This document shows positions 17,205 through 24,803 of a stretch of DNA of 64,000 bases, in pieces. Under the pieces are notes generated by a model, which saw only the letters and a list, made by a program, of their open reading frames with translations, made no database searches and was not told where the DNA came from. The stretch's first letter is position 1, and every line of letters starts with the position of its first letter. Position numbers and translations under genes: made by a program. Origin of the DNA: Hymenobacter jejuensis (GTDB taxonomy: Bacteria > Bacteroidota > Bacteroidia > Cytophagales > Hymenobacteraceae). The stretch covers positions 2,976,001-3,040,000 of the forward strand of contig NZ_CP040896.1 in assembly GCF_006337165.1 (NCBI RefSeq), given 5' to 3'.

Positions 17205-17825
17205 ATTATTGGAAGATTTGCTTCGTAGCCAATAAATAATCAGGGCGAAGACAGCGCCACTAGTATCGGCGAGCATATCTTTTTGGGCATCCCAAATGTC
17301 GCCTTGGCTACCCAGGAATGCAGCGCCGGCCGATGGATCGCTTAAATCGGCGTATAGCCACTCGATAAGCTCGTAACTCATGGCGATGGTGGCAATGGCG
17401 AACAGCGCAAACAAATACGAAACCGCGCGGCTGCGGATGGTACCGTTGAGGTCGGTGAGCTCGATGATGGCAAAGGCGTAGAAACCCACGCTGAAATGCG
17501 CTACGCGGTCGTACATGTTGCGCTTGAAGCCAAAAAGGTTGTTAAACCAATCAAAAGGCACCTTTTCGAAAGTGTAATAACCGCCAATGGTGTGCAGAAA
17601 GAGCAGCACGCTCATCAGCACATACGCCAAATTGGAGAAGCGCACGCCACGCATATACAGCACCACTAGCAGCACCACAATCGCCACGATGGGCGTATTT
17701 TCGGCCACCCACGTCCCGCGCTCTGCCGGGTGAATAGCCAAAGCAGTAAATAAGAGCACGTAAAGGCCAAGCAAAACTTTGGGCAGCCACTGGGGCTGAG
17801 CGACGGGCGTAGAGCGTTCGGGCAT
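17196..17825 (-). CDS. DUF2238 family membrane protein
   Basis: The ATG at 17825 gives 209 residues with about six membrane helices. Conserved DUF2238 (YjdF-like) features are NLAYVLMSVLLFLHTIGGYY, the YDRVAHFSVGFYAF segment, MSYELIEWL, and the C-terminal QGDIWDAQKDMLADTSGAVF. Function is not known for the family. It is convergent with hemC and divergent from the cyclophilin gene. Confidence 0.9.
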   Translation of the reverse strand: MPERSTPVAQPQWLPKVLLGLYVLLFTALAIHPAERGTWVAENTPIVAIVVLLVVLYMRGVRFSNLAYVLMSVLLFLHTIGGYYTFEKVPFDWFNNLFGFKRNMYDRVAHFSVGFYAFAIIELTDLNGTIRSRAVSYLFALFAIATIAMSYELIEWLYADLSDPSAGAAFLGSQGDIWDAQKDMLADTSGAVFALIIYWLRSKSSNNHK

Positions 17826-17968
17826 CAATAGGGGAGTTGGGTACGGTGCAGCTTACGTGGATTTTGGCATTTCGCCTCGGTTTGACGCGCGGCCAACCCG
17901 GGATTTTCTCGCCTCTCCGGCCGAAAGCGCGTAATTTCGCTGTGTTATCTTTCAACTCTTACGCCTTT

Positions 17969-18613
17969 ATGAAATCAATATTTCGCGTTACGGTGCTGCT
18001 GTGGGCCTTGTGGCTGGCGGCATCACCGGCAGTGTTCGCTGCGAAAGCCCCGAAGAAAACCAAGAAAGACGAGGTGGTGACCATCAGCACTTCGTTGGGT
18101 GACATCAAGCTGATTCTGTTCGATCAAACGCCGCGGCACAAATCTAATTTTCTGAAACTGAGCAAAAGCGGCTTCTACAACGGCACTACGTTTCATCGTG
18201 TTATTCAGGACTTTATGATTCAGGGCGGCGATCCTAATTCCAAGGATGCGGATGCTGCCAATGACGGAGCCGGCGCTGATAACGAGAAAATGATCCCGGC
18301 CGAGATCCGGCCCGAGCTACATCATCAGTACGGGGCCGTTGCCGCCGCCCGCCAGGGCGATTTTGTGAATCCCGAGCGCGCGAGCAGCGCCTCGCAGTTT
18401 TACATTGTGCAAAACCACCGTGGCACGCCGCATCTCGACGGCGCCTATACTGTGTTTGGTCAGGTGATAAGCGGGATGGATGTGGTTGACAAGATCGCTA
18501 TGCAGCCCAAAGATGAACGCGACCGCCCTACCACCGACATCAAGATGACGGTGAAAGTAGAAAAGCTGAAAAAGAAGAAAATCACGGAGCTGTACGGCTA
18601 TCAGTATCAGTAA
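17969..18613 (+). CDS. exported cyclophilin-type peptidylprolyl isomerase
   Basis: Catalyses cis-trans isomerisation of prolyl bonds in exported proteins. The ATG at 17969 gives 214 residues with a signal peptide (VLLWALWLAASPAVFAA); the open frame upstream to 17837 is not needed. The cyclophilin domain runs from VTISTSLGDIKLILFDQTPR through FHRVIQDFMIQGGDP and SSASQFYIVQNHRG to YTVFGQVISGMDVVDKIA. The Lys-rich segment after the signal and the short C-terminal tail are variable. It is three bases upstream of the RmlD-like gene, so the two are probably co-transcribed. Confidence 0.93.
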   Translation: MKSIFRVTVLLWALWLAASPAVFAAKAPKKTKKDEVVTISTSLGDIKLILFDQTPRHKSNFLKLSKSGFYNGTTFHRVIQDFMIQGGDPNSKDADAANDGAGADNEKMIPAEIRPELHHQYGAVAAARQGDFVNPERASSASQFYIVQNHRGTPHLDGAYTVFGQVISGMDVVDKIAMQPKDERDRPTTDIKMTVKVEKLKKKKITELYGYQYQ

Positions 18614-18615
18614 GC

Positions 18616-19527
18616 ATGAAAAAGCGCATCCTGATTACGGGCTCGAACGGATTGCTTGGTCAGAAACTTGTGGCGCTACTTCGGGAGCATCCGGAGGCGG
18701 AACTCATTGCCAGCTCGCGGGGGCAAAACAAGCTTGCCGACCTGTATCCGGACGTGAAGTTCGTGGCGCTCGACGTGACCAACGGCCCGCAGGTGCAGCA
18801 AGTGTTGGCGCAGGCGAAGCCAACGCACGTCATCCACACCGCCGCCATGACCAATGTAGACGAGTGTGAGCTGAAGCAGGAAGCGTGCTGGCTGCAAAAC
18901 GTGACTGCTGTTGAGAACTTGGTAGCGGCTTGCGAAGCCTTGCGCATTCACTTCGTACACGTCAGCACCGACTTTGTCTTCAGCGGCGAGGAAGGCCCGC
19001 TGACGGAAGAGGCGGTGCCCGCACCCGTTAATTTTTACGGTCAGAGCAAGCTGGCTGCTGAAAAGGCGGTGCAGGCCTGCAAAACGCCTTGGGCTATTGT
19101 GCGTACGGTGCTGGTGTATGGCATTGTGCACGAATACGGCCGTACCAACATTGTGCTCTGGGTGCGCGACTCGTTGCGGGCCGGCAAACAGATAAAAGTC
19201 GTCAGCGACCAGTTCCGTACGCCCACGCTTGCCGAAGACTTAGCCGAAGGCTGCTGGTTGGTAGCCAAGCACAATGCGACGGGCATTTACCACATCAGCA
19301 GCAGCGAACTGCTTACGCCCTACCAAATGGCGTTGCAAGTAGCCGATTACTTTGGGCTAGATAAGTCGCTCATCGTGGAGGTGGATGCTACCACGTTTAC
19401 CCAGCCTGCCCGGCGTCCGGCTCGAACCGGATTTATCATCTCGAAGGCACAACAGCATTTAGGCTATCGGCCGCATACGTTTCAGGAGGGTATTGCTTTG
19501 CTGGCGCGTCAAACGCAGGATGTATAG
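18616..19527 (+). CDS. RmlD-like sugar-nucleotide reductase (extended SDR)
   Basis: A 303-residue NAD(P)-dependent reductase of the dTDP-4-dehydrorhamnose reductase group. It shows the nucleotide motif TGSNGLLG (residues 8-15), HTAAMTNVDECE, VSTDFVFSGEEGPLTEEAVP and the catalytic YGQSKLAAE. The substrate cannot be read from the sequence, and no other rhamnose genes are adjacent, so the rfbD name is not assigned. It follows the cyclophilin gene with a two-base gap and ends in a strong terminator. Confidence 0.88.
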   Translation: MKKRILITGSNGLLGQKLVALLREHPEAELIASSRGQNKLADLYPDVKFVALDVTNGPQVQQVLAQAKPTHVIHTAAMTNVDECELKQEACWLQNVTAVENLVAACEALRIHFVHVSTDFVFSGEEGPLTEEAVPAPVNFYGQSKLAAEKAVQACKTPWAIVRTVLVYGIVHEYGRTNIVLWVRDSLRAGKQIKVVSDQFRTPTLAEDLAEGCWLVAKHNATGIYHISSSELLTPYQMALQVADYFGLDKSLIVEVDATTFTQPARRPARTGFIISKAQQHLGYRPHTFQEGIALLARQTQDV

Positions 19528-19552
19528 CTTTGATAATCAAAAGTATAGACGC

Positions 19553-19585
19553 AAAAAAACCGCCGGCAAAGCCGGCGGTTTTTTT
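19553..19585 (+). terminator. intrinsic terminator after the RmlD-like gene
   Basis: The stem ACCGCCGGC/GCCGGCGGT with AAA loop is flanked by seven A and seven T. It also marks the left edge of the AT-richer peptide locus. Confidence 0.92.
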
Positions 19586-19663
19586 ACACACCTATTGCAA
19601 CAACCTTAAGGATATTGAAGCAGTCCGCATGTGGTGCGGCAACTTCAATCCTATTTTTTATCT

Positions 19664-19876
19664 TTAAAAGTAAGATCCTGTTGATCCTACCAGCAATCCT
19701 CCCACCATAATGGCGGTACCGTTGCGCAGCGCTGCCTCCGCCGACTCAGGTGATACTAGCTCCCCACCTAAAGTCAGGCAACCAGTAGTCTTTGTGCGTT
19801 GCCGTGAGGGCATATCCAGCAAAACCAGATCCAGAGCCAAGCTCCGACGACGACGAGTAAGCAAAGAGCAATTCAT
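19664..19876 (-). CDS. possible small protein ending in a Gly-rich hydrophobic tail
   Basis: A 70-codon ATG-initiated frame downstream of the permease genes and on their strand. It encodes an Arg-rich N-terminus (TRRRRSLALDL) and a C-terminal region GTAIMVGGLLVGSTGSYF. I recognise no family. Its place beyond the importer genes makes a small accessory peptide conceivable, but the frame may be chance. The rest of 19586-20143 holds a palindrome copy at 20046-20074 and no other visible gene. Confidence 0.25.
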   Translation of the reverse strand: MNCSLLTRRRRSLALDLVLLDMPSRQRTKTTGCLTLGGELVSPESAEAALRNGTAIMVGGLLVGSTGSYF

Positions 19877-20045
19877 TATAAAATCACGAGCTGTGACAAG
19901 CAGTATTCAGAGGATTCTTGCTGTTATCTGTTACAAATATATAGTAGCAGTATAGCGAGATAAAGGAAGATATCGCAGCAGTTGTGACTACCCCACCAAG
20001 AGCGTTGGTAGCCTCAAAATCACATTCAACAATCTGTGGGTATTA

Positions 20046-20074
20046 TACAATTGATTGACTAATAATTGGTTGTA
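20046..20074. repeat. copy of the dispersed palindrome
   Basis: TACAATTGATTGA and TAATTGGTTGTA around a short centre, 70 bases beyond the stop codon of the OppC-like gene. It could form a weak terminator hairpin for that operon. Confidence 0.5.
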
Positions 20075-20143
20075 TTGCGTGCTGCTCGGTGTTCTCCTCA
20101 GTAAAAGTCTAGTTTCAGCGTGATTCGTGTGGCGATTGTGGAG

Positions 20144-21190
20144 TTAGTTTGTGACATTGCCTTGAGCAAGACCGGGAGATTTTATTGCCCTATTCATGCC
20201 GAGTTGCCGCAGCGCCAATACAGTCAAGACCAACGCCGCGCCGGGGAATAGAACCAGCCACCAGGCGGAGGTATCGAGGCGAGCGGTAGCCAGCGTTCGG
20301 CCCCAACTGGGCACTTCGGGCGGCAATCCAATGCCAAGGAAGGAGAGCGTTGCCTCCAGCGTGACTAATGCGGCCACACTCATCGGGAAACCAACCCATA
20401 TCGGACGCCAAGCATTGGGCAGCGCATGACGCCACAACAGACGCCAAGTTGGCAAGCCAGCAGCTAGCCCCGCCTCCATAAAAGGCAGCGCACGCACGCG
20501 CAGCAGTTCCGCTCTTATCAGGCGAGCCGGTGCAGTCCAGGAAGTACCGATCAGGATTAAAAGCAAGCTGCCCAACGATGGTTGGAGCACAGCTGTGAGC
20601 GCCAACACCAAAATGAGTTGTGGCATTGACGAGAGCAGTGCCACAAGTCCCAAGAACAGGCTGTCGGTTGGAAGAGCCCAGCGTTTGGTAGCAAGTGGGG
20701 TACGCGATAAGATAAAGTATAGTATTGTATATAAAGTAATGATTGTCAATAATTTATAAAACAAACCAATAGGTGGTATAGATCCGACGGCTATAAGAAT
20801 AATTGGTAAAATCAGGGCACTGGAAACCCACCAGGGTGCGGCGATTTTTAGCGTGTGGTCGCCCCAGAAACCGGACATGCTACCGAGTGCAATACCTAGA
20901 AAAGTAGCGAGTAAGGCAGCAGGCAAACTCACCAGCAGCGTCGTCCGGGCGCCGAAGAGGAGCATGGATAATACATCGCGGCCCAAGGGATCGGTGCCCA
21001 GCCAATGAGGTGCATCCGTTCCGGGCCTTACAAGGCTGGAAGGTGCCACCGAAATGGATTGCTGGTCTGATACGTCGGGTGGGTAAGGTATTGGTAGATA
21101 AGAAGTTGCGAAGGAAATAATAACAACAAACAGCAGCCAGCACCAAGCCAGCTTCTGCATCCCCGAAAGCGAAGCCCAGTAGCGCCTCAT
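20144..21190 (-). CDS. OppC/DppC-like ABC transporter permease
   Basis: Inner-membrane permease of a peptide-type (family 5) ABC importer. The ATG at 21190 gives 348 residues; its ATGA overlaps the stop codon of the OppB-like gene, implying translational coupling. An early membrane helix (KLAWCWLLFVVIISFATSYL) precedes the domain with HWLGTDPLGRDVLSMLLFGA, the hallmark of OppC permeases, and the EAA loop EAGLAAGLPTWRLLWRHALP. A low-GC stretch at 20700-20770 encodes an extra hydrophobic segment and contains a palindrome copy in frame. No ATPase subunit gene follows. Confidence 0.9.
   Translation of the reverse strand: MRRYWASLSGMQKLAWCWLLFVVIISFATSYLPIPYPPDVSDQQSISVAPSSLVRPGTDAPHWLGTDPLGRDVLSMLLFGARTTLLVSLPAALLATFLGIALGSMSGFWGDHTLKIAAPWWVSSALILPIILIAVGSIPPIGLFYKLLTIITLYTILYFILSRTPLATKRWALPTDSLFLGLVALLSSMPQLILVLALTAVLQPSLGSLLLILIGTSWTAPARLIRAELLRVRALPFMEAGLAAGLPTWRLLWRHALPNAWRPIWVGFPMSVAALVTLEATLSFLGIGLPPEVPSWGRTLATARLDTSAWWLVLFPGAALVLTVLALRQLGMNRAIKSPGLAQGNVTN
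20731..20759. repeat. palindrome copy inside the OppC-like coding sequence
   Basis: ATAAAGTAATGATTGTC and AATAATTTATAA, similar to the intergenic copies but read in frame as part of a hydrophobic segment. Confidence 0.45.
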
Positions 21191-22236
21191 GCCTGCAGAC
21201 GAATGCGCGGATCGGCCTGAACATACAACCAATCCGTTAGCAGTTGCGCTGCCAGTCGAACCAGCGTGGTCAGGACAACGCCCCCCATAAGTACTGGGTA
21301 ATCGCGGGTGGCCGCTGCCTCGGCTAACAGCAGGCCCATGCCGGGCAAGGCGAAAATCATTTCGACGATCACAGCTCCCGCCACCAGCGACGGCAAAAAT
21401 TCGGTGATCAGCGTGAGCGTTGGCAGAAGGGCATTGCGAAAGGTGTGCCGCCAAATCACTTGTGCTTCCGATAAGCCCTTGGCGCGCGCAGTAGTGGCAT
21501 AGTCGGTGCCGCGCTCGTGTTGCAGGGCCGCCTCGAGCTGCACAACCAGCCCCGGCAAGCTCACCATCACCAAGCTCACCACTGGCAACACCAAATGATA
21601 AGCAAAATCAGCCAGCGCACTTAAGCTGCTTTCGTCTGAAGATTGGCTGCCTAATCCGTAGGCCGGAAACAGAAGCAGTGCATCCGGGTTAGCAAACAGC
21701 AGCAACAACGCCGACGCCACCACAAAAAGTGGCACCGCATCCAAAGCATATATGGTAGTCAGAACGGTGCGGCGCCCACGCCCCGGTTTGGCCAACCAGG
21801 TACTTACTTGAATTGCTAAGCCAATGGCGACGACCGCGGCAACCAGCGTAAGGGGCAATGTGTAGCGCAATGCATTGCCAATCGTTTCGAGCACTGGACT
21901 GTCGTCGCGGTAAGAATGGCCTAAGTCGCCCCGCATAAGGCTACTAAACCAAACATGGTATTGGTTAGCTGCGCCATGCCATCGCCAATGCCTGGTAGCT
22001 ACGCTTTCCTCTAGAGTAATGTAAAATAAGGGCAAGTCAAGCCCTAGGCGGTGGATTAGCTGACGTTCGGCCGCCTGTTGTTCGGCGGCGGAAGGCGTAG
22101 ATAGCCCACTGTTGTCGGAGAGGCTTTGAAGCTGCTGCGGAACCGACAAGGTTCGGCTTAACAAAAAGATGATCGACACAATACCCCATGCCGCAAGCAG
22201 GGTCCGCAGGAGCCGTTTGAGCAAGTAGCGCTTCAT
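21187..22236 (-). CDS. OppB/DppB-like ABC transporter permease
   Basis: First permease of the same peptide-type importer. The 349-residue protein begins MKRYLLKRLLRTLLAAWGIV, the usual OppB start, and has about six membrane helices. The EAA loop that docks an ATPase is ARAKGLSEAQVIWRHTFRNA, followed by LLPTLTLITEFLPSLVAGAV. It starts four bases after the solute-binding protein gene and overlaps the next permease, forming a tight unit. Confidence 0.92.
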   Translation of the reverse strand: MKRYLLKRLLRTLLAAWGIVSIIFLLSRTLSVPQQLQSLSDNSGLSTPSAAEQQAAERQLIHRLGLDLPLFYITLEESVATRHWRWHGAANQYHVWFSSLMRGDLGHSYRDDSPVLETIGNALRYTLPLTLVAAVVAIGLAIQVSTWLAKPGRGRRTVLTTIYALDAVPLFVVASALLLLFANPDALLLFPAYGLGSQSSDESSLSALADFAYHLVLPVVSLVMVSLPGLVVQLEAALQHERGTDYATTARAKGLSEAQVIWRHTFRNALLPTLTLITEFLPSLVAGAVIVEMIFALPGMGLLLAEAAATRDYPVLMGGVVLTTLVRLAAQLLTDWLYVQADPRIRLQA

Positions 22237-22240
22237 GGCT

Positions 22241-23986
22241 CTAATTGCTGGGGTCCGTCTTCGAAATGATGGTGGTAACGTAATAGTAGGGCTTCAGGCC
22301 CGATACGTTTAGCTGTGCCAAGTGCTTGGCAGCCGCCAACCGGTTACGCATAAAGTACAAGACCACAAGCGGGCTTTCCTGCTGCATCAACTTCTGAAAA
22401 CGGCGTAGCAAAACCGCTTTGCGCGTAGAATCCTCCTCCTGGGCTATCGCATCGATCAGCTGGTCGCTGGCGGCAGTGCCAAAACGGGAGTAATTACCCA
22501 AGCCAATGCTTCGGGAATGGAGGATGGCAGCAAAGTTAAAGTTGAACGGATTGCCGTACAGCATACGTAAATATACGTCCACATTGCCCTTGCGAAGTTT
22601 GCTCGACATCAGTGTGGCCTCCGTAGGCTGTAGCTGAACCGGAATGCCAAGAGCGCCTGCCGCTGTTCTGAACTGCAATGCTGCCGCTTCAAAAGCTGGC
22701 TCGTTGATGCGGTAGCTGATAGTGAGGCTCAAGCGCTGGTCGGATTCGCCGGGTTTGGAACGCCGCACCCAACTGTTGTCGCTTTGTTTGCGCCAGCCAG
22801 CCTGTTGCAACAACGCAACCGTCCGATTGGGAGCGTAAGCAACCGGAGCCAAGCTATCGTTATAATACCGCTGATCGTGCGGATTAATCAGGCCTACACT
22901 TGGGTAAGCCATGCCCTGTTGCGAGCCTTGAATAAGAGAAGTAACGTTGACCAAATGGCTTAGCGCCTGGCGTGTATAGCGATCTTGCAGCGCCGGATGG
23001 CTGGTATTGAAGCCCAGTGCCACCATATCGTACGAGTCACTGGTGTAGAAAGCCAAGCGCTGGCTTTCCTCGCTTTGTTTCAGGCGGTTAAAATCTTTCG
23101 CTGGCAACATCGGATAAATGTCGATGTCGCCGCGGCGCAAAGCCAGGAGGCTCGTTGCGTTATCCGGAATTATCTGAAAATCAATGGATTGCGGGTTGGC
23201 CTGCAATTGAGGTGGGATGGGCTTTATTTTATGGCCCCACCAGTTGGCCTTCCTTTGAAATGTTAAGTAACGTCCACTTTGCCAAGCGGTTAGATTGTAT
23301 GCCGTACAGCCCGGCAACCGTGAAGGGTTACGGCTAAGCTGTGCAGCCGAGTAACGCTGAACCAGAGCCGCCAACACAGGATTTGCTGCCGATTCGTGCT
23401 CTGAGAGAGCCTGCACCGCCCGGAGGCTAAAGCTTCGCAGCTGCCGTTGCGGATCTAGCGCGTGCTCGGGTAAAATAGGAAAGTCGCCAGAGGACAAAAC
23501 ATACTCCAGCGACCGGCCCTTACATAAAAATGTAAAATTCTGATAATCAGCAGTATCTATTTGAACATCTTGGATAAAACCAAATTTAGCCCTAGCTGCT
23601 TCGTTTGGCAAACCCGGCAAGTTCATGAGTTTCAGCGTGAAAAGCACATCAGCACCCTGCACCGGACGGCCATCGTCCCAAACCGCTGCTTTGCGCAAAC
23701 GATAGGAAAGAAACGTAAATGAATCTTGGCGCTTTACTGTGGGCAGGGCTTCCGCCAGCCAAGGCACGTACGTCTGCTTCTTGGGGTCGACGGTGAGTAA
23801 GCTGCAGTATAACAAGTTGTTAGCTTGCAGCGCATTGCTGTTGGCGGTCAAAGTCGCCAGCGGATCAAGATTTTGAGGATCAGAACTCCACCGGATACGA
23901 ACAGCGTGTGTTGAAGACGACGAAGGGGAGCAAGCCGTAAGTCCAACGCCGCTCAGTAGCAGCAAGGCAATAATCAGTTGCTTCAT
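22241..23986 (-). CDS. family-5 (oligopeptide type) solute-binding lipoprotein
   Basis: A 581-residue lipoprotein with lipobox LTAC (Cys19) that should capture peptides or similar ligands outside the inner membrane. Family features are RIRWSSDPQNLDPLATLTAN at the start of the mature part, YRLRKAAVWDDGRPVQGADV, the domain-boundary phrase LLALRRGDIDIYP, and a C-terminal NPFNFNFAAILHSRSIGLGN region. It lies 91 bases downstream of the repeat-peptide gene on the same strand, with no strong terminator between them. The ligand is not known; the adjacent repeat peptide is a reasonable candidate by position only. Confidence 0.9.
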   Translation of the reverse strand: MKQLIIALLLLSGVGLTACSPSSSSTHAVRIRWSSDPQNLDPLATLTANSNALQANNLLYCSLLTVDPKKQTYVPWLAEALPTVKRQDSFTFLSYRLRKAAVWDDGRPVQGADVLFTLKLMNLPGLPNEAARAKFGFIQDVQIDTADYQNFTFLCKGRSLEYVLSSGDFPILPEHALDPQRQLRSFSLRAVQALSEHESAANPVLAALVQRYSAAQLSRNPSRLPGCTAYNLTAWQSGRYLTFQRKANWWGHKIKPIPPQLQANPQSIDFQIIPDNATSLLALRRGDIDIYPMLPAKDFNRLKQSEESQRLAFYTSDSYDMVALGFNTSHPALQDRYTRQALSHLVNVTSLIQGSQQGMAYPSVGLINPHDQRYYNDSLAPVAYAPNRTVALLQQAGWRKQSDNSWVRRSKPGESDQRLSLTISYRINEPAFEAAALQFRTAAGALGIPVQLQPTEATLMSSKLRKGNVDVYLRMLYGNPFNFNFAAILHSRSIGLGNYSRFGTAASDQLIDAIAQEEDSTRKAVLLRRFQKLMQQESPLVVLYFMRNRLAAAKHLAQLNVSGLKPYYYVTTIISKTDPSN

Positions 23987-24077
23987 TACTGGGCAGATGA
24001 ACGCAAGTAGTGCCTCGGCAATTTAGCCAAGATTTCTACAGCAAAGCTTCTGCCGGCCCGAAGTATCTAGTTACAAT

Positions 24078-24434
24078 CTACGCAACATCACCACCCCAGC
24101 CGCCGGCACCGGTCTCAACGCTGGCGAGGTCACCGCCCCAGCCACCAGCACCAGTTCCTTGGTAGGCAACATCGCCACCCCAACCACCAGCACCCGTCTG
24201 AACGTGGGCGAAGTCGCCGCCCCAGCCGCCCGCGCCGGTTTCTGCACGGACGATATCACCACCCCACCCGCCAGCGCCTGTCTCAGCGCTTTTGTAATCA
24301 CCACCCCAGCCACCGGCACCGGTATAGTTGGACGTCTGTTCGGAAGGCGCAACACTAGTCTGGGAAGTCTTGGCAGCTGAAGGCGAAGAAAGGCTCAGGA
24401 GCTGAAAGAAGGCGATGGCTAGGATGTCAAACAT
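24078..24434 (-). CDS. multicopy peptide precursor: six TGAGGWGGD repeats
   Basis: A 118-residue protein with a hydrophobic N-terminus (MFDILAIAFFQLLSLSS) that may serve as a signal, a Ser/Thr-rich stretch to residue 37, and then six exact copies of TGAGGWGGD. The copies start every 14 residues. Five-residue spacers differ (YKSAE, IVRAE, FAHVQ, VAYQG, LASVE) and the last copy is followed only by VA and the stop. The residue after each Asp is always aromatic or aliphatic (Y, I, F, V, L, V). Codons differ between copies at silent sites. This looks like a precursor cut into several identical peptides. No peptide-modifying enzyme is adjacent. GGxGxD also resembles the RTX calcium-binding turn, but the 14-residue period does not fit a beta-roll. 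Confidence 0.85.
   Translation of the reverse strand: MFDILAIAFFQLLSLSSPSAAKTSQTSVAPSEQTSNYTGAGGWGGDYKSAETGAGGWGGDIVRAETGAGGWGGDFAHVQTGAGGWGGDVAYQGTGAGGWGGDLASVETGAGGWGGDVA
24087..24323 (-). repeat. six 42-bp coding repeats of the peptide precursor
   Basis: The 27-base nonapeptide units lie at 24297-24323, 24255-24281, 24213-24239, 24171-24197, 24129-24155 and 24087-24113, exactly 42 bases apart. All encode the same nine residues, but Thr is read by ACA, ACC, ACG and ACT, and Ala, Gly and Asp codons also vary. A very recent DNA duplication would not look like this. Confidence 0.95.
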
Positions 24435-24474
24435 GACGCAGGTGATTTGATGTGTTTCAAGTAATTGAATGACA

Positions 24475-24504
24475 CAAAGTTGGGCTGCGTCGCTGCGGAA
24501 GCAA
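24475..24504 (-). promoter_or_regulatory. candidate promoter of the peptide precursor
   Basis: On the minus strand TTG (24504-24502) is followed after 19 bases by CAACTTTG (24482-24475), one base off the TAnnTTTG consensus. The box is 41 bases before the start codon. A TTTGTGTCA word (24478-24470) overlaps it. Confidence 0.35.
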
Positions 24505-24641
24505 AGGAAGAACCCCGTATAAAATAGACTTGTACTTTGCGGGCTTTAATTTATAATATATTTATTGTCTGTTAAGTTCACACATTACTTTCAGCACCAT
24601 TACACCGCAGAGCTATCAATAAATATATATTTTTAAACTGA

Positions 24642-24650
24642 TTTGTGACA
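24642..24650 (+). promoter_or_regulatory. TTTGTGACA word, possible operator
   Basis: An exact TTTGTGACA that recurs at 24733-24741, with eight of its bases again at 24832-24839 inside the start of the regulator gene and a one-mismatch inverted copy at 24470-24478. Confidence 0.3.
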
Positions 24651-24733
24651 TTAATCGTACTAAAAGTCTATAGAATTATATTTTACAAAGATTAACTCAA
24701 TAAATTCCAACGAAAAGGAAAAAAGGCGTTTTT

Positions 24734-24759
24734 TTGTGACACGAGCCGCCCTATCTTTT
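24734..24759 (+). promoter_or_regulatory. candidate promoter of the helical regulator gene
   Basis: TTG at 24734-24736 and TATCTTTT at 24752-24759, 15 bases apart, resemble the Bacteroidota promoter with a slightly short spacer. The TTG is part of a TTTGTGACA word. Confidence 0.35.
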
Positions 24760-24803
24760 ACCAGCTTAAAGCTTTTTAACGAACCTAAAGAGGCGTTTCC
24801 TGG

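Larger units (their letters stand above)
24435..24803. other. AT-rich divergent regulatory region of the peptide locus
   Basis: No gene is seen. The 369-base spacer separates the divergent peptide-precursor and helical-regulator genes and is much richer in AT than the window, especially 24540-24730. It carries candidate promoters for both genes and repeated TTTGTGACA-like words. Confidence 0.7.

Noticed and set aside
24087..24323. CRISPR-like array made of the 42-base repeats
   Set aside because: The units are in-frame coding repeats with silent variation, the spacers are only 15 bases, and no cas genes are present.
24071..24355. Alternative frame over the peptide repeats (94 codons, minus strand)
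   Set aside because: It is the shifted frame of the TGAGGWGGD repeats; its 14-residue periodicity is a by-product, its residues vary between copies, and it lacks the hydrophobic leader.
24078..24434. RTX toxin or lasso-peptide precursor
   Set aside because: The 14-residue period does not match the nine-residue RTX beta-roll, there is no type I secretion set, and no lasso cyclase or protease gene is adjacent. Kept only as an alternative.
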